Shown here in pieces: positions 7,866 to 14,217 of a stretch of DNA of 17,203 bases. Below the pieces are notes generated by a model. It saw nothing but the letters and a program-made list of their open reading frames with translations. It did not search any database and had not been told where the DNA came from. Source of the DNA: Phycisphaerae bacterium (GTDB lineage Bacteria; Planctomycetota; Phycisphaerae; UBA1845; PWPN01); contig DAOOIV010000106.1 of assembly GCA_035384605.1 (NCBI GenBank), positions 1 through 17,203 on the forward strand. The letters run 5' to 3'. The translations under genes and the position numbers were made by a program. Each line of letters starts with the position of its first letter. The stretch's first letter is position 1.

Positions 7866-7881
7866 CGCCGACATATAGAAA
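7866..7881 (+). promoter_or_regulatory. NrdR-box-like site 2, 31 bp from site 1
   Basis: CGCCGACATATAGAAA is a weaker NrdR-box match (about 8 of 16 positions), again with an intact ATATAG. Its position relative to site 1 is exactly 31 bp, three helical turns, the spacing known for paired NrdR boxes in many bacteria. The spacing makes the weak site more believable. Confidence 0.45.
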
Positions 7882-7924
7882 AATAGCTTGTTAATAACTA
7901 TTCGTTGGGCGTTTAACTTCCCCT

Positions 7925-7955
7925 TTGACAGGGACTTGTAAGTGAGTGTTATAAT
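7925..7955 (+). promoter_or_regulatory. Putative main nrdJ promoter (P2)
   Basis: A perfect -35 box TTGACA (7925-7930) is followed by TATAAT at 7950-7955 (19-bp spacer), or TTATAA at 7949-7954 (18-bp spacer). The region is AT-rich compared with its surroundings. Initiation near 7962 would give an untranslated leader of about 245 nt. Confidence 0.6.
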
Positions 7956-7961
7956 TTCCTG

Positions 7962-8207
7962 AATCTAGGGGCGGTAATGCCGTTGACTTTGGGCAGATAT
8001 TGAGTTATTAAGAATACTGCCCCCAAGATGTAGGGGCACAGGTCGTTCTTGGAGACCTAATCAAACCCTAAAGCCCAGGGAAAGCGGAAGGCGAAGGCGT
8101 GCTTCCGAGGGTGTGGTCTGCGCGTGGGGAGGCAAGGAGCACGAGTCGTGTTTTTGGTCTGCTTTGATGTTGAAACGGGGGCCGTTGCGGCCTGAAGGAG
8201 TTGGTCA
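7962..8207 (+). promoter_or_regulatory. Long structured 5' leader of nrdJ, candidate cis-regulatory RNA
   Basis: Between promoter P2 and nrdJ lie about 245 nt that can fold into a closed multibranch domain. TAGGG (7966-7970) pairs with CCCTA (8066-8070), enclosing CGG/CCG (7972-7974 with 7980-7982), GGGCAG/CTGCCC (7991-7996 with 8017-8022) and AGGTC/GACCT (8040-8044 with 8054-8058). Downstream come CGGAAG/CTTCCG (8085-8090 with 8102-8107), a small stem before a T-run (8139-8155) and GGCC/GGCC (8180-8192) just before the Shine-Dalgarno sequence. The segments CTGCCCCC and GGAGACC recall parts of cobalamin riboswitches, but the rest of that aptamer core is missing. The pairings were found by eye; the regulatory role is inference. 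Confidence 0.45.
8139..8155 (+). terminator. Weak terminator-like hairpin inside the nrdJ leader
   Basis: GCACG (8139-8143) can pair with CGTGT (8147-8151, one G-U pair) around a 3-nt loop, leading into TTTTT at 8151-8155. The stem is short, so it is at most a possible attenuator or pause site. Confidence 0.25.
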
Positions 8208-10886
8208 ATGGTCGCTATTGTCAAGGATCGACAAGGCGAGAACGACACAGATCCCAAGAGCAGGCCCGATCTGGGTCTGCCCGAGAATGCCCTCCGCGTG
8301 CTGCGTGCTCGTTATCTCAAGAAGGACGAGTCCGGCCAAGTGGTGGAATCGCCGAGGGACTTGTTCCGTCGCGTGGCCAAGACCATTGCGGATGTGGAAA
8401 CCCGCTATGGGGCGGATGCGGCACAGCGCGATGCCTGGGAAGAAGCGTTCTTCGACATGATGGTCGAGCGACGGTTTCTGCCGAATAGTCCCACGCTGAT
8501 GAACGCCGGGCGTGAGATGGGCATGCTGAGCGCCTGCTTCGTGCTGCCCGTTCGGGACAGCATCAGTGAGATATTCGACGCCATCAAGCAGACGGCGCTG
8601 ATCCAGAAAGCGGGGGGCGGTACGGGCTTTGCTTTTGACGAGCTTCGTCCGACGGGTGACTTCATCAAGAGCTCCGGGGGGACGACATCGGGGCCGATCA
8701 GCTTCTGGCGAGCGTTCAGCGAGGCGACCAACGCGATCCAACAGGGCGCGTTTCGCCGTGGAGCGAACATGGGGATGATGAACGTTCATCACCCTGACAT
8801 TTTGAAGTTTCTGAATGCCAAGCAGGATCTGACGCAGTTCACCAATTACAACATCTCGGTCAAGATCACCGATCAGTGGATGGAGGAGTTTCTGGAGGAC
8901 GAGGATTCTCCGCACGTCGTTCGCAACCCCCGGACCGGTCAGGAATTCGTGATGCCGCGAGACCTGAAGATCTGGGAGTACGATGTGCGGTCTTTGATTC
9001 CTGTGAGGCGCGGTCCCAACGGCGAGTTGCGAGTGATGCACCAATCGGGTGAAACCGAGGAGGTCGTCACTCGCGGCTCGGCTTTGAGCAGGCCGGTGTA
9101 CACGAAGCGGGATATCTGGCGAATCATCGTCGAGAATGCTCACCGGACGGGCGAACCGGGGGTCGTTTTCATCGATCGGATCAACGAATACAACCCGACG
9201 CCGCACCTAGGCCGTATCGAGGCGACCAACCCCTGCGGCGAGCAGCCGCTACTGCCCTACGAGGCCTGCAATCTTGGCAGCATCAACCTGGCCAAGTTCG
9301 TCGTCGAAAGCGAAGGCCACGGCCGGGTGGATTGGGATGGGTTACGGGCCACCGTCCATCACGCGACGCGGTTTCTGGACAACGTGATTGACGCGAACAA
9401 CTATCCGTTGCCCGAGATCGAGGCGATGTGCAAGGGCAACCGCAAGATAGGCTTGGGCGTGATGGGTTTCGCCGACGCGCTTTACAAGCTCGGAGTGCCG
9501 TACAACTCCGAGGAAGGCGTGGCCTGGGGCGAGCGGTTCATGAAATTCATCAATGACGAATCCCACAATTACAGCGAACAACTGGCCATGGAGCGTGGTT
9601 GTTTCCCCAACTGGTCCGGAAGCGTTTGGGACACGCGGTATCACCGGCCGATGCGCAACGCGGCGGTAACGACGGTGGCCCCGACCGGTACGATCAGCAT
9701 CATGGCGGACTGTTCGGGTGGAATCGAACCCATGTTCAGTCTTGCCTTCTTCCGCAACGTCCTGAAGGGACAGGAAGAGGGCGCGAAACCGATGATACAG
9801 GTTAACTCGATTTTCGAGCGCGTAGCGAGAGAGCGAGGATTTCTCAGCGAGGGTCTCATGGATCGGATTGCCAGGGAAGGCACCCTCGTTGAACTTGACG
9901 AAATCCCGGAGGACGTGAAACGAGTCTTCGTCTGCGCGCACGATATTTCGCCGGAATGGCACGTACGCATGCAGGCGGCTTTCCAGCGCCACTGCGACGC
10001 GTCCATTTCCAAGACGATCAACTTCCCGAGGGACGCGACCGTGGAGGAGGTGGACGCCATCTACCGACGTGCGTACGAGTTGCGATGCAAGGGCATTACG
10101 GTGTATCGGGATGGTTGCCGCGATGCCCAGCCGATGGCTCTGAAAGACAAGGAACAATCCGCAAACCCTTCGGTCCCGAATGCGAGTGCTAGCTCGCGTT
10201 CTGCGCCGGGAGAGTTCAAGGAGCTCGAGCCTCGGGACATTCCGGAGATCATCAGCGGTTTGCGGCTTCGACAGATGACTCCGTTCGGCAACATGCACGT
10301 CAAGATCACGGTCGACCCGAAGACGGAACGTGAGTTGGAGGTATTTGCCCAACTGGGCAAGGGCGGGGACATCGCCACTAGTGATCTCGAGGCGATCTGT
10401 CGGATGACGTCGCTGTGGCTCCGTTCCGGGGGTTCCCTGAGACATGTGATCCGACAGCTCAAAGACATTGGTTCGAGTCTCCAGGTGCCGACCCGCGAGG
10501 GCAAGATCATGAGCCTTGGAGACGGCTTAGCCCGCGCCATGCAGAAATACATGCGGGCGAAGGAACGGTTTGGTCTTCGGAATCTGCTTCTGGGTGAGTA
10601 TGACCTGGCGGAGCTGGACCGTCCCGCGAGTGCGCTGCCCGGCAAGACAAACGGCAACGGGAACGGTAAGTCAAAGGGCCATGAGCTGGTCTCGGAAGTG
10701 CGCCACGCTACGGCAGCTCATGGGGCTCCAGTTCTGGGGTCGCCCACGTTGGCCGGGAGCGTGGGCGTATCCCGGATTGAGCGAGACCGGCTGGCATTCA
10801 AGGTCAAATGCCCGGAGTGCGGGGACGCATTGGTTTTCTCGGAAGGGTGTAACAAGTGCCCGTCCTGCGGCTGGGCGCAGTGTTAG
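8208..10886 (+). CDS. nrdJ: Vitamin B12-dependent (class II) ribonucleoside-diphosphate reductase
   Basis: The enzyme reduces ribonucleotides to deoxyribonucleotides using an adenosylcobalamin-generated thiyl radical, with or without oxygen. The 892-residue length fits the long monomer-type NrdJ with a TSCPD domain. Visible parts are the substrate-side redox cysteines C110 (LSACFVLPV) and C354 (EACNLGSINL), the radical site NPCGE with thiyl C343 and E345, and the phosphate-binding loop VAPTGTISI. The TSCPD domain spans about 664-784, followed by a flexible Asn/Gly/Lys linker. A C-terminal zinc ribbon has C868, C871, C884 and C887, plus C881; the final CGWAQC offers C887 and C892 as candidate shuttle thiols. 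The start ATG has AGGAG 7 nt upstream. Paired NrdR-like boxes and a long leader suggest both transcriptional and RNA-level control. No other reductase gene is in the window. Confidence 0.97.
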   Translation: MVAIVKDRQGENDTDPKSRPDLGLPENALRVLRARYLKKDESGQVVESPRDLFRRVAKTIADVETRYGADAAQRDAWEEAFFDMMVERRFLPNSPTLMNAGREMGMLSACFVLPVRDSISEIFDAIKQTALIQKAGGGTGFAFDELRPTGDFIKSSGGTTSGPISFWRAFSEATNAIQQGAFRRGANMGMMNVHHPDILKFLNAKQDLTQFTNYNISVKITDQWMEEFLEDEDSPHVVRNPRTGQEFVMPRDLKIWEYDVRSLIPVRRGPNGELRVMHQSGETEEVVTRGSALSRPVYTKRDIWRIIVENAHRTGEPGVVFIDRINEYNPTPHLGRIEATNPCGEQPLLPYEACNLGSINLAKFVVESEGHGRVDWDGLRATVHHATRFLDNVIDANNYPLPEIEAMCKGNRKIGLGVMGFADALYKLGVPYNSEEGVAWGERFMKFINDESHNYSEQLAMERGCFPNWSGSVWDTRYHRPMRNAAVTTVAPTGTISIMADCSGGIEPMFSLAFFRNVLKGQEEGAKPMIQVNSIFERVARERGFLSEGLMDRIAREGTLVELDEIPEDVKRVFVCAHDISPEWHVRMQAAFQRHCDASISKTINFPRDATVEEVDAIYRRAYELRCKGITVYRDGCRDAQPMALKDKEQSANPSVPNASASSRSAPGEFKELEPRDIPEIISGLRLRQMTPFGNMHVKITVDPKTERELEVFAQLGKGGDIATSDLEAICRMTSLWLRSGGSLRHVIRQLKDIGSSLQVPTREGKIMSLGDGLARAMQKYMRAKERFGLRNLLLGEYDLAELDRPASALPGKTNGNGNGKSKGHELVSEVRHATAAHGAPVLGSPTLAGSVGVSRIERDRLAFKVKCPECGDALVFSEGCNKCPSCGWAQC

Positions 10887-10902
10887 AGCCTTGCGGCGGG
10901 AT

Positions 10903-11189
10903 ATCTGTGCGGTTTGCGCGCATGTTTCTGGATCGCGGTACCCTTGGGTTGCGGCCCACAAAAAGGCGGTCCGCCTTAGTCTCTTCCGTCGCGACTGGAG
11001 TGAGTTTTGCGCGCGTTTTTGGGTTGCGGCGCGTAAATCGCTTGCGAACAACAGCTTACGATCGGAAACGAGCGGCCTTTCTTGGTTGCGGCCGAAGGCC
11101 GCTTTGGAGCTAGACATCTGTACGGCTTGCGCGCGTGACTTGGGGATCGCGGTGCGTTTGGGTTGCGGCCCGCAAGAAGGCGGTCCGCG
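10903..11189. repeat. Degenerate GC-rich direct-repeat array downstream of nrdJ
   Basis: GGTTGCGGC occurs four times, beginning near 10947, 11022, 11084 and 11161, usually preceded by TTG and TTGCGCGC-like sequence. The outer copies, 10903-10975 and 11116-11189, align over about 74 bp with roughly four fifths identity by eye, sharing GATCGCGGT and AAGGCGGTCCGC. The third copy contains a perfect GCGGCC/GGCCGC hairpin with a GAA loop. No plausible protein is encoded. This looks like a decayed interspersed or REP-type repeat family. Confidence 0.6.
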
Positions 11190-11218
11190 ATAGGGCGCGC
11201 GAGGGGGCCAAGCAGGGT

Positions 11219-11247
11219 TTGACAGAAGAACGTGTTTGTGGTAGAAG
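11219..11247 (+). promoter_or_regulatory. Promoter for the unidentified RNA unit
   Basis: A perfect -35 box TTGACA (11219-11224) and TAGAAG (11242-11247) are separated by exactly 17 bp. Initiation would be near 11254. No protein-coding frame follows, which points to an untranslated transcript. Confidence 0.55.
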
Positions 11248-11253
11248 CTCCTG

Positions 11254-11612
11254 TTCAGCCGGGGTGCTACGGGTGCGACGCTCCCCGGTGAGCCGGGGTA
11301 TAAGGGGCAGGAAGCGGTAGCAAGGCCGAGTTATTCGGACGTAAGCCGCGATTTGGCTGGCGGCTATGGGGTAAAAGCCCCATGTTGTCGGGTGAAAGGT
11401 GCGCCCTGCCGCGCCTGAAGAAGGAAAGGCTAAAATTGTGGCCTTGTCTGGCCGATAAAGCACTAATGGGGTGGCCTATAATCATATGGAGCCAGCCTGA
11501 TTGGGAGTCATAGGAGGGCATACCGACAAGAGCTCAAATTGAGCAATGGCTTCTTTCCCCTCCGGAAAGCACCGGGCCCGCCCTTTGGGCACCTGGTGCT
11601 TTCTTTTTTTTT
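11254..11612 (+). ncRNA. Candidate structured non-coding RNA of about 360 nt, family unknown
   Basis: The unit has its own promoter-like sequence, no coding frame, and a strong terminator at its end. Hairpins seen by eye: CCGGGG/CCCCGG (11259-11264 with 11283-11288), GCCGC/GCGGC (11345-11349 with 11360-11364), ATGGGG/CCCCAT (11366-11371 with 11378-11383), GGTGCG/CGCGCC (11398-11403 with 11410-11415), GGCC/GGCC (11440-11443 with 11450-11453), and GGAGGG/CCCTCC (11513-11518 with 11558-11563) enclosing GCTC/GAGC (11532-11544). Loops and joints are A-rich (TAAAA, GTGAAA, GAAGAAGGAAAGG), as in folded RNAs. Size and position beside rnpA suggest RNase P RNA, but its universal GAGGAAAGTCC and ACAGAA core elements are absent. 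tmRNA ends and the SRP tetraloop region are also missing. I cannot name the family; it may be a lineage-specific RNA. Confidence 0.5.
11565..11612 (+). terminator. Strong intrinsic terminator
   Basis: GAAAGCACC (11565-11573) pairs with GGTGCTTTC (11595-11603), with inner GCCC/GGGC pairing around a TTT loop, followed by nine T residues at 11604-11612. The T-run exists only on the plus strand, so it ends the preceding plus-strand transcript, not rnpA. Confidence 0.88.
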
Positions 11613-11695
11613 CGAGTCTTCTGGATTGTTCCTGGATTAGTGAGGCGAGTTCTCGTCGGATCGGATGTTCGTCTTGAGAGGTAACCGTCTGCCGT

Positions 11696-12067
11696 TCACT
11701 GCGTTCGACGCTGCAGTTTGCGCGAGAGGCGACGGATCGACACTTGGAGATCAAAGATGGTTGGCTCAATGTTCTCTTTTCGGGGTACGATGATCAAGTC
11801 GATTCCTGCTGGGAGCTCGTGTCTGACGTGCCGGAAGGCTTCCCGGATTAGGCGTTTTATTCGATTTCGTTGTACCGCCCGGCCGTAGGCTTTGCCTACG
11901 GAGATGCCGAGTCGAGCGAAGCCGGAATCGTTAGGCACCGCGAACACAACCATATGTTGGTCCGAGGCACGGCATCGCTCAGAGAACGCCCGTCGAAAGA
12001 CCTGTTGCGATTTGACTCGAGCGGATCTTGGCAAGCGGTATCGTCTTGGACGTGAGGGATCGGCCAT
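11696..12067 (-). CDS. rnpA: Ribonuclease P protein component
   Basis: The protein subunit of RNase P binds the catalytic RNA and the 5' leader of precursor tRNAs during tRNA maturation. The 123-residue basic protein shows the start pattern RLPRSARVKS (11-20), RLGISVGKAYGRAV (52-65), and the signature RNRIKRLIREAFR (67-79), which contains the conserved RNR segment. Length is normal. The start ATG at 12065-12067 has no Shine-Dalgarno sequence; a TATAAT-like box ends 7 nt upstream, so the mRNA may be leaderless. Normally rpmH lies immediately upstream, but here a divergent gene begins 111 bp away and no L34 sequence fits between. Nothing of yidD or yidC type follows either. The downstream neighbour is the convergent RNA unit. 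Confidence 0.93.
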   Translation of the reverse strand: MADPSRPRRYRLPRSARVKSQQVFRRAFSERCRASDQHMVVFAVPNDSGFARLGISVGKAYGRAVQRNRIKRLIREAFRHVRHELPAGIDLIIVPRKENIEPTIFDLQVSIRRLSRKLQRRTQ

Positions 12068-12074
12068 GGCCGTG

Positions 12075-12080
12075 ATTATA
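12075..12080 (-). promoter_or_regulatory. -10 box immediately upstream of rnpA
   Basis: Read on the minus strand, TATAAT (12075-12080) lies 7 nt before the rnpA ATG, so initiation would fall at or next to the start codon. A good -35 box is not visible; TTAAGC 18 bp before an overlapping TATATA is the best candidate. Confidence 0.4.
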
Positions 12081-12095
12081 TACCCGAACACGTGA

Positions 12096-12124
12096 TTGCC
12101 GCTTAACTGGGCACCAAGTATCGT
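12096..12124 (+). promoter_or_regulatory. Putative promoter of the MazG-like gene
   Basis: TTGCCG (12096-12101) and TATCGT (12119-12124) are separated by 17 bp, about 55 bp upstream of the MazG-like start codon. Each hexamer matches consensus at four positions. It is divergent from the rnpA promoter. Confidence 0.35.
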
Positions 12125-12178
12125 AGGTGACGCTCGCCCATGGAGGGAGAGGCCCGAACAAGAGCCTGGGAGGCCTAG

Positions 12179-12475
12179 ATGGATCTTCGCGATTTTCAGC
12201 GACTCATTGACAAGATGTACTCGCACAAGGACCGTGAGCGGGGCAGCGCCGGGACGTTCCTATGGATGATGGAAGAAATCGGGGAACTGGCTCAGGCCAT
12301 CGGGCAGGGCTCGGACCAGCAGACCAAGGCCGCCGAGTTTGCCGATGTCATGGCCTGGCTGGTGACCTTGGCCAACGTTGAGGGTGTTGACCTGAGCGAG
12401 GCCCTTCATGCCAAGTATGGGCAAGGTTGTCCTGGTTGCGGCAAGATGGTATGCACCTGCGATGCGAAACCGTAG
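12179..12475 (+). CDS. MazG-like nucleotide pyrophosphohydrolase with Cys-rich C-terminal tail
   Basis: The 98-residue protein has the all-alpha NTP-pyrophosphatase pattern: EEIGEL (32-37) gives the EExxE metal site and EFADVMAW (53-60) the ExxD site. Such enzymes hydrolyse (d)NTPs to NMPs and pyrophosphate, cleaning non-canonical nucleotides from the pool; the actual substrate cannot be read from sequence. The C-terminus ends with CPGCGKMVCTC (84-94), a Cys4 cluster that could bind zinc and is not part of the usual short MazG fold. The start ATG has GGGAGG 5 nt upstream. The gene is divergent from rnpA and followed after 13 nt by a small hydrophobic gene, probably an operon. The nearby nrdJ makes a nucleotide-pool role attractive, but there is no direct link. 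Confidence 0.85.
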   Translation: MDLRDFQRLIDKMYSHKDRERGSAGTFLWMMEEIGELAQAIGQGSDQQTKAAEFADVMAWLVTLANVEGVDLSEALHAKYGQGCPGCGKMVCTCDAKP

Positions 12476-12488
12476 CAGAGGGATCAAC

Positions 12489-12704
12489 ATGAAAGTGCGA
12501 CGCGGCGGAATCCGGAACCGACTTGCCATGGAGGTGTTGTTCTTGGCGGGTTACTGGCTGTTCCAGGGAGGATGTCTGGGCTTCGTCCAGCGCGAACTCG
12601 AAGTCCTGGTTGCGGCTGAGTCCAACGGCGTCTTGATTCGTTCAAGTTTTCTCTATGAGGTCTTCGGGCCTCGGCTGATTGCCCTGGCAAACCAGTGGCT
12701 TTGA
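12489..12704 (+). CDS. Small hydrophobic protein, possible lipoprotein, unknown function
   Basis: This 71-residue frame begins with an ATG preceded by GAGGG 6 nt upstream, 13 nt after the MazG-like stop codon. The N-terminus is basic (MKVRRGGIRNR), followed by a hydrophobic stretch AMEVLFLAGYWLF (13-25) and QGGC at 26-29. This reads as a signal peptide, perhaps a lipobox with a non-standard residue at -3. The mature part, about 40 residues, is mixed hydrophobic. I do not recognise a family. The clear ribosome site and signal-like N-terminus support a real gene; it could instead be a single-pass membrane peptide. Confidence 0.6.
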   Translation: MKVRRGGIRNRLAMEVLFLAGYWLFQGGCLGFVQRELEVLVAAESNGVLIRSSFLYEVFGPRLIALANQWL

Positions 12705-12817
12705 GGCATCTGCCTTCCTGAGGGGATCCGCAAGGCTGTCGCTGCGCCCCGGCGGCAAAGCCTCTGTGCATCTCGGCGCGTGATTGACGCAAAGGCGTCT
12801 CTTGTGTCTTGCAGGCA

Positions 12818-12847
12818 TTGATTCCTTTCCACGGGCCGAGGTAGAAT
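12818..12847 (+). promoter_or_regulatory. Putative promoter of the zinc-ribbon protein gene
   Basis: TTGATT (12818-12823) and TAGAAT (12842-12847) are separated by 18 bp, giving a leader of about 110 nt before the next gene. A small GACGC/GCGTC hairpin with an AAAG loop (12786-12799) followed by T-rich sequence lies just upstream and may terminate the preceding unit weakly. Confidence 0.4.
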
Positions 12848-12961
12848 GCATCTCAGGGTCGTGTGAGGCTCGAGTCCGGCCGGTTTGGCATCTCTGTCCG
12901 ATCAGGTCTTGGGGCTCACCGTCGACAGGCACATCTGACAGCTTGGGAATGGGAGGTGATC

Positions 12962-13456
12962 ATGAGTAGTGTCGACTCCGAGGTTCTCATGCCGTGTGCC
13001 GGCTGTGGCGCCAGCATCTACCGTGAGCACATTCATCGGGGACTAGCGGGTATGTGGGCGGGGCAGATGTTGTGCCCGGCTTGCCTCAAGCCAAAGCGAG
13101 AATCCGGTGCAGCCGAGCCGACTGGTGAGGCCGGGGACTCGATTCCATTTCCTTTGGCTCCGGTCGAGGGGCCCGAGGCCGACGCCTCTGTCGAGGTTGC
13201 TTCGGCCCCGCAACCGGAGACGGCGCCCGGTGAGTCCGCATCCGGGGAAGTGTCGATCGAAAAGGGTGTGGGTGCGCGGCGCGTGCGGACCTTTCATGCC
13301 AAGCTGTCCGAGGCAGCTCTGCGGCACTTGGATGAGCAAGTCAATACTTGGCTCAAGGACAATCCCGGGGTCAGGGTCAAGTTCGCGAACACGACCGTCG
13401 GCGTTTTTGAGGGTAAGCACAGCGAGCCCAACCTCGTTTTGACGGTTTTCTACTGA
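12962..13456 (+). CDS. Zinc-ribbon protein with a small conserved C-terminal domain, unknown function
   Basis: The 164-residue protein starts at an ATG with a very strong Shine-Dalgarno sequence (GGAGGTGAT). Residues 12-41 form a Cys4 zinc ribbon (C12, C15, C38, C41). Residues 48-105 are a low-complexity Glu/Pro/Ala linker, probably disordered. Residues 108-164 form a compact domain: RTFHAKLSEAALRHLDEQ, VRVKFANTTVGVFEGK and LVLTVFY, suggesting a strand-helix-strand-strand fold. The pattern of a short strand, a helix with D-Q-N, then a strand ending in aromatic-Tyr resembles the small sporulation protein Cse60 of Bacillus in general layout; this resemblance is by eye and weak. No enzymatic motif is seen. 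It begins a plus-strand series, but a 64-bp gap separates it from the DUF2752 gene. Confidence 0.8.
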   Translation: MSSVDSEVLMPCAGCGASIYREHIHRGLAGMWAGQMLCPACLKPKRESGAAEPTGEAGDSIPFPLAPVEGPEADASVEVASAPQPETAPGESASGEVSIEKGVGARRVRTFHAKLSEAALRHLDEQVNTWLKDNPGVRVKFANTTVGVFEGKHSEPNLVLTVFY

Positions 13457-13520
13457 TTGTTTCAACAGCGAGAGGAATCCTGAGCCGTTCGCCGCACCAC
13501 GTTGACCTCGCCACCGCAGA

Positions 13521-14189
13521 ATGATAATGTTGAGAGGCGCAAGAGTTGATGGCCAACCGAGATTGCCTTCCATGAGGTCACCCGGCGACCCCGCCGGGCT
13601 GACGGGAATCGGCGAGATGGCAACTGATTGGGACGAGTCGCAGACGGCGGAAGACCTGATTGTTCCGACGGGGGGGGCAGGCAGTGGCGTTCGGCGCGCC
13701 CGACCTGTGGCCAATCCACTTGGGCCGATCATCGAGATCCGGCATCTTGAGAGGCCGCGAATCGGCCGGCTTTACGCCGGGGGCGTTTTGCTGGCAGCCG
13801 GTGTCATTGTCGGCATCGGTCTTTGGCTGGTTCCTGCCCAGGGTCATGTGGGCACCCACCGACAACTGGGTCTCTTGCCCTGTGGTTTTCTCACCATGAC
13901 CGGCTATCCGTGTCCGACCTGCGGTATGACAACGGCGTTTGCCCATGCTGTTCGCGGGCAGGTGGTCGACTCGATCCGGTCGCAACCGGCGGGATTTGTG
14001 CTTGCTCTTGTGACGATCCTGATCGGGGCCAGCGCCGCCGGGGCCATGACCGTCGGGCGTTACCCGGCGATCAACTGGTATCGGGTCAACCCGACGAGTT
14101 TCGTGTGGTATGCGGCTGTGGGGCTGGTGCTGGCGTGGGGAGTCAAGATTGCCCTGGGACTGCTGGACGGCAGTCTTCCCGCCCGGTAG
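13521..14189 (+). CDS. DUF2752 family membrane protein
   Basis: Up to 222 residues, with three predicted membrane helices (about 86-105, 157-178 and 193-215, counted from the first ATG). The DUF2752 signature is present as GYPCPTCGMTTAFAHAVRG (128-146), with the CPTCG pair just after helix 1. The family's function is unknown; the paired cysteines suggest redox or metal chemistry near the membrane, but this is only inference. The start is uncertain: in-frame ATGs exist at 13521, 13527, 13572 and 13617, none with a good Shine-Dalgarno sequence. The sequence before residue 60 is hydrophilic and could be partly untranslated. The gene is followed after 28 bp by a lipoprotein gene, so probably co-transcribed with it. 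Confidence 0.85.
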   Translation: MIMLRGARVDGQPRLPSMRSPGDPAGLTGIGEMATDWDESQTAEDLIVPTGGAGSGVRRARPVANPLGPIIEIRHLERPRIGRLYAGGVLLAAGVIVGIGLWLVPAQGHVGTHRQLGLLPCGFLTMTGYPCPTCGMTTAFAHAVRGQVVDSIRSQPAGFVLALVTILIGASAAGAMTVGRYPAINWYRVNPTSFVWYAAVGLVLAWGVKIALGLLDGSLPAR

Positions 14190-14217
14190 CCTGCACATCG
14201 CGTCCTGGAGGATTGAC

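Noticed and set aside
7991..8058. Cobalamin riboswitch
   Set aside because: CTGCCCCC and GGAGACC are present, but the GGTGAAA-containing core is absent and GGAGACC takes part in a simple local hairpin; kept only as a general leader-RNA finding.
8205..10445. Long minus-strand open frames opposite nrdJ
   Set aside because: They mirror the nrdJ codon pattern, lack ribosome sites and family motifs, and conflict with an unquestionable gene.
10903..11189. CRISPR array
   Set aside because: Repeats are too degenerate and irregularly spaced, with no uniform spacers and no cas genes nearby.
10570..11193. Plus-strand open frame of 207 codons over the end of nrdJ and the repeat array
   Set aside because: Most of it overlaps nrdJ out of frame and the rest is translated repeat; composition is Trp/Arg/Cys-rich without any recognisable domain.
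11254..11612. RNase P RNA (rnpB) next to rnpA
   Set aside because: Size and location fit, but the universal GAGGAAAGTCC and ACAGAA core elements and the GGTAAGAGC segment are missing on both strands.
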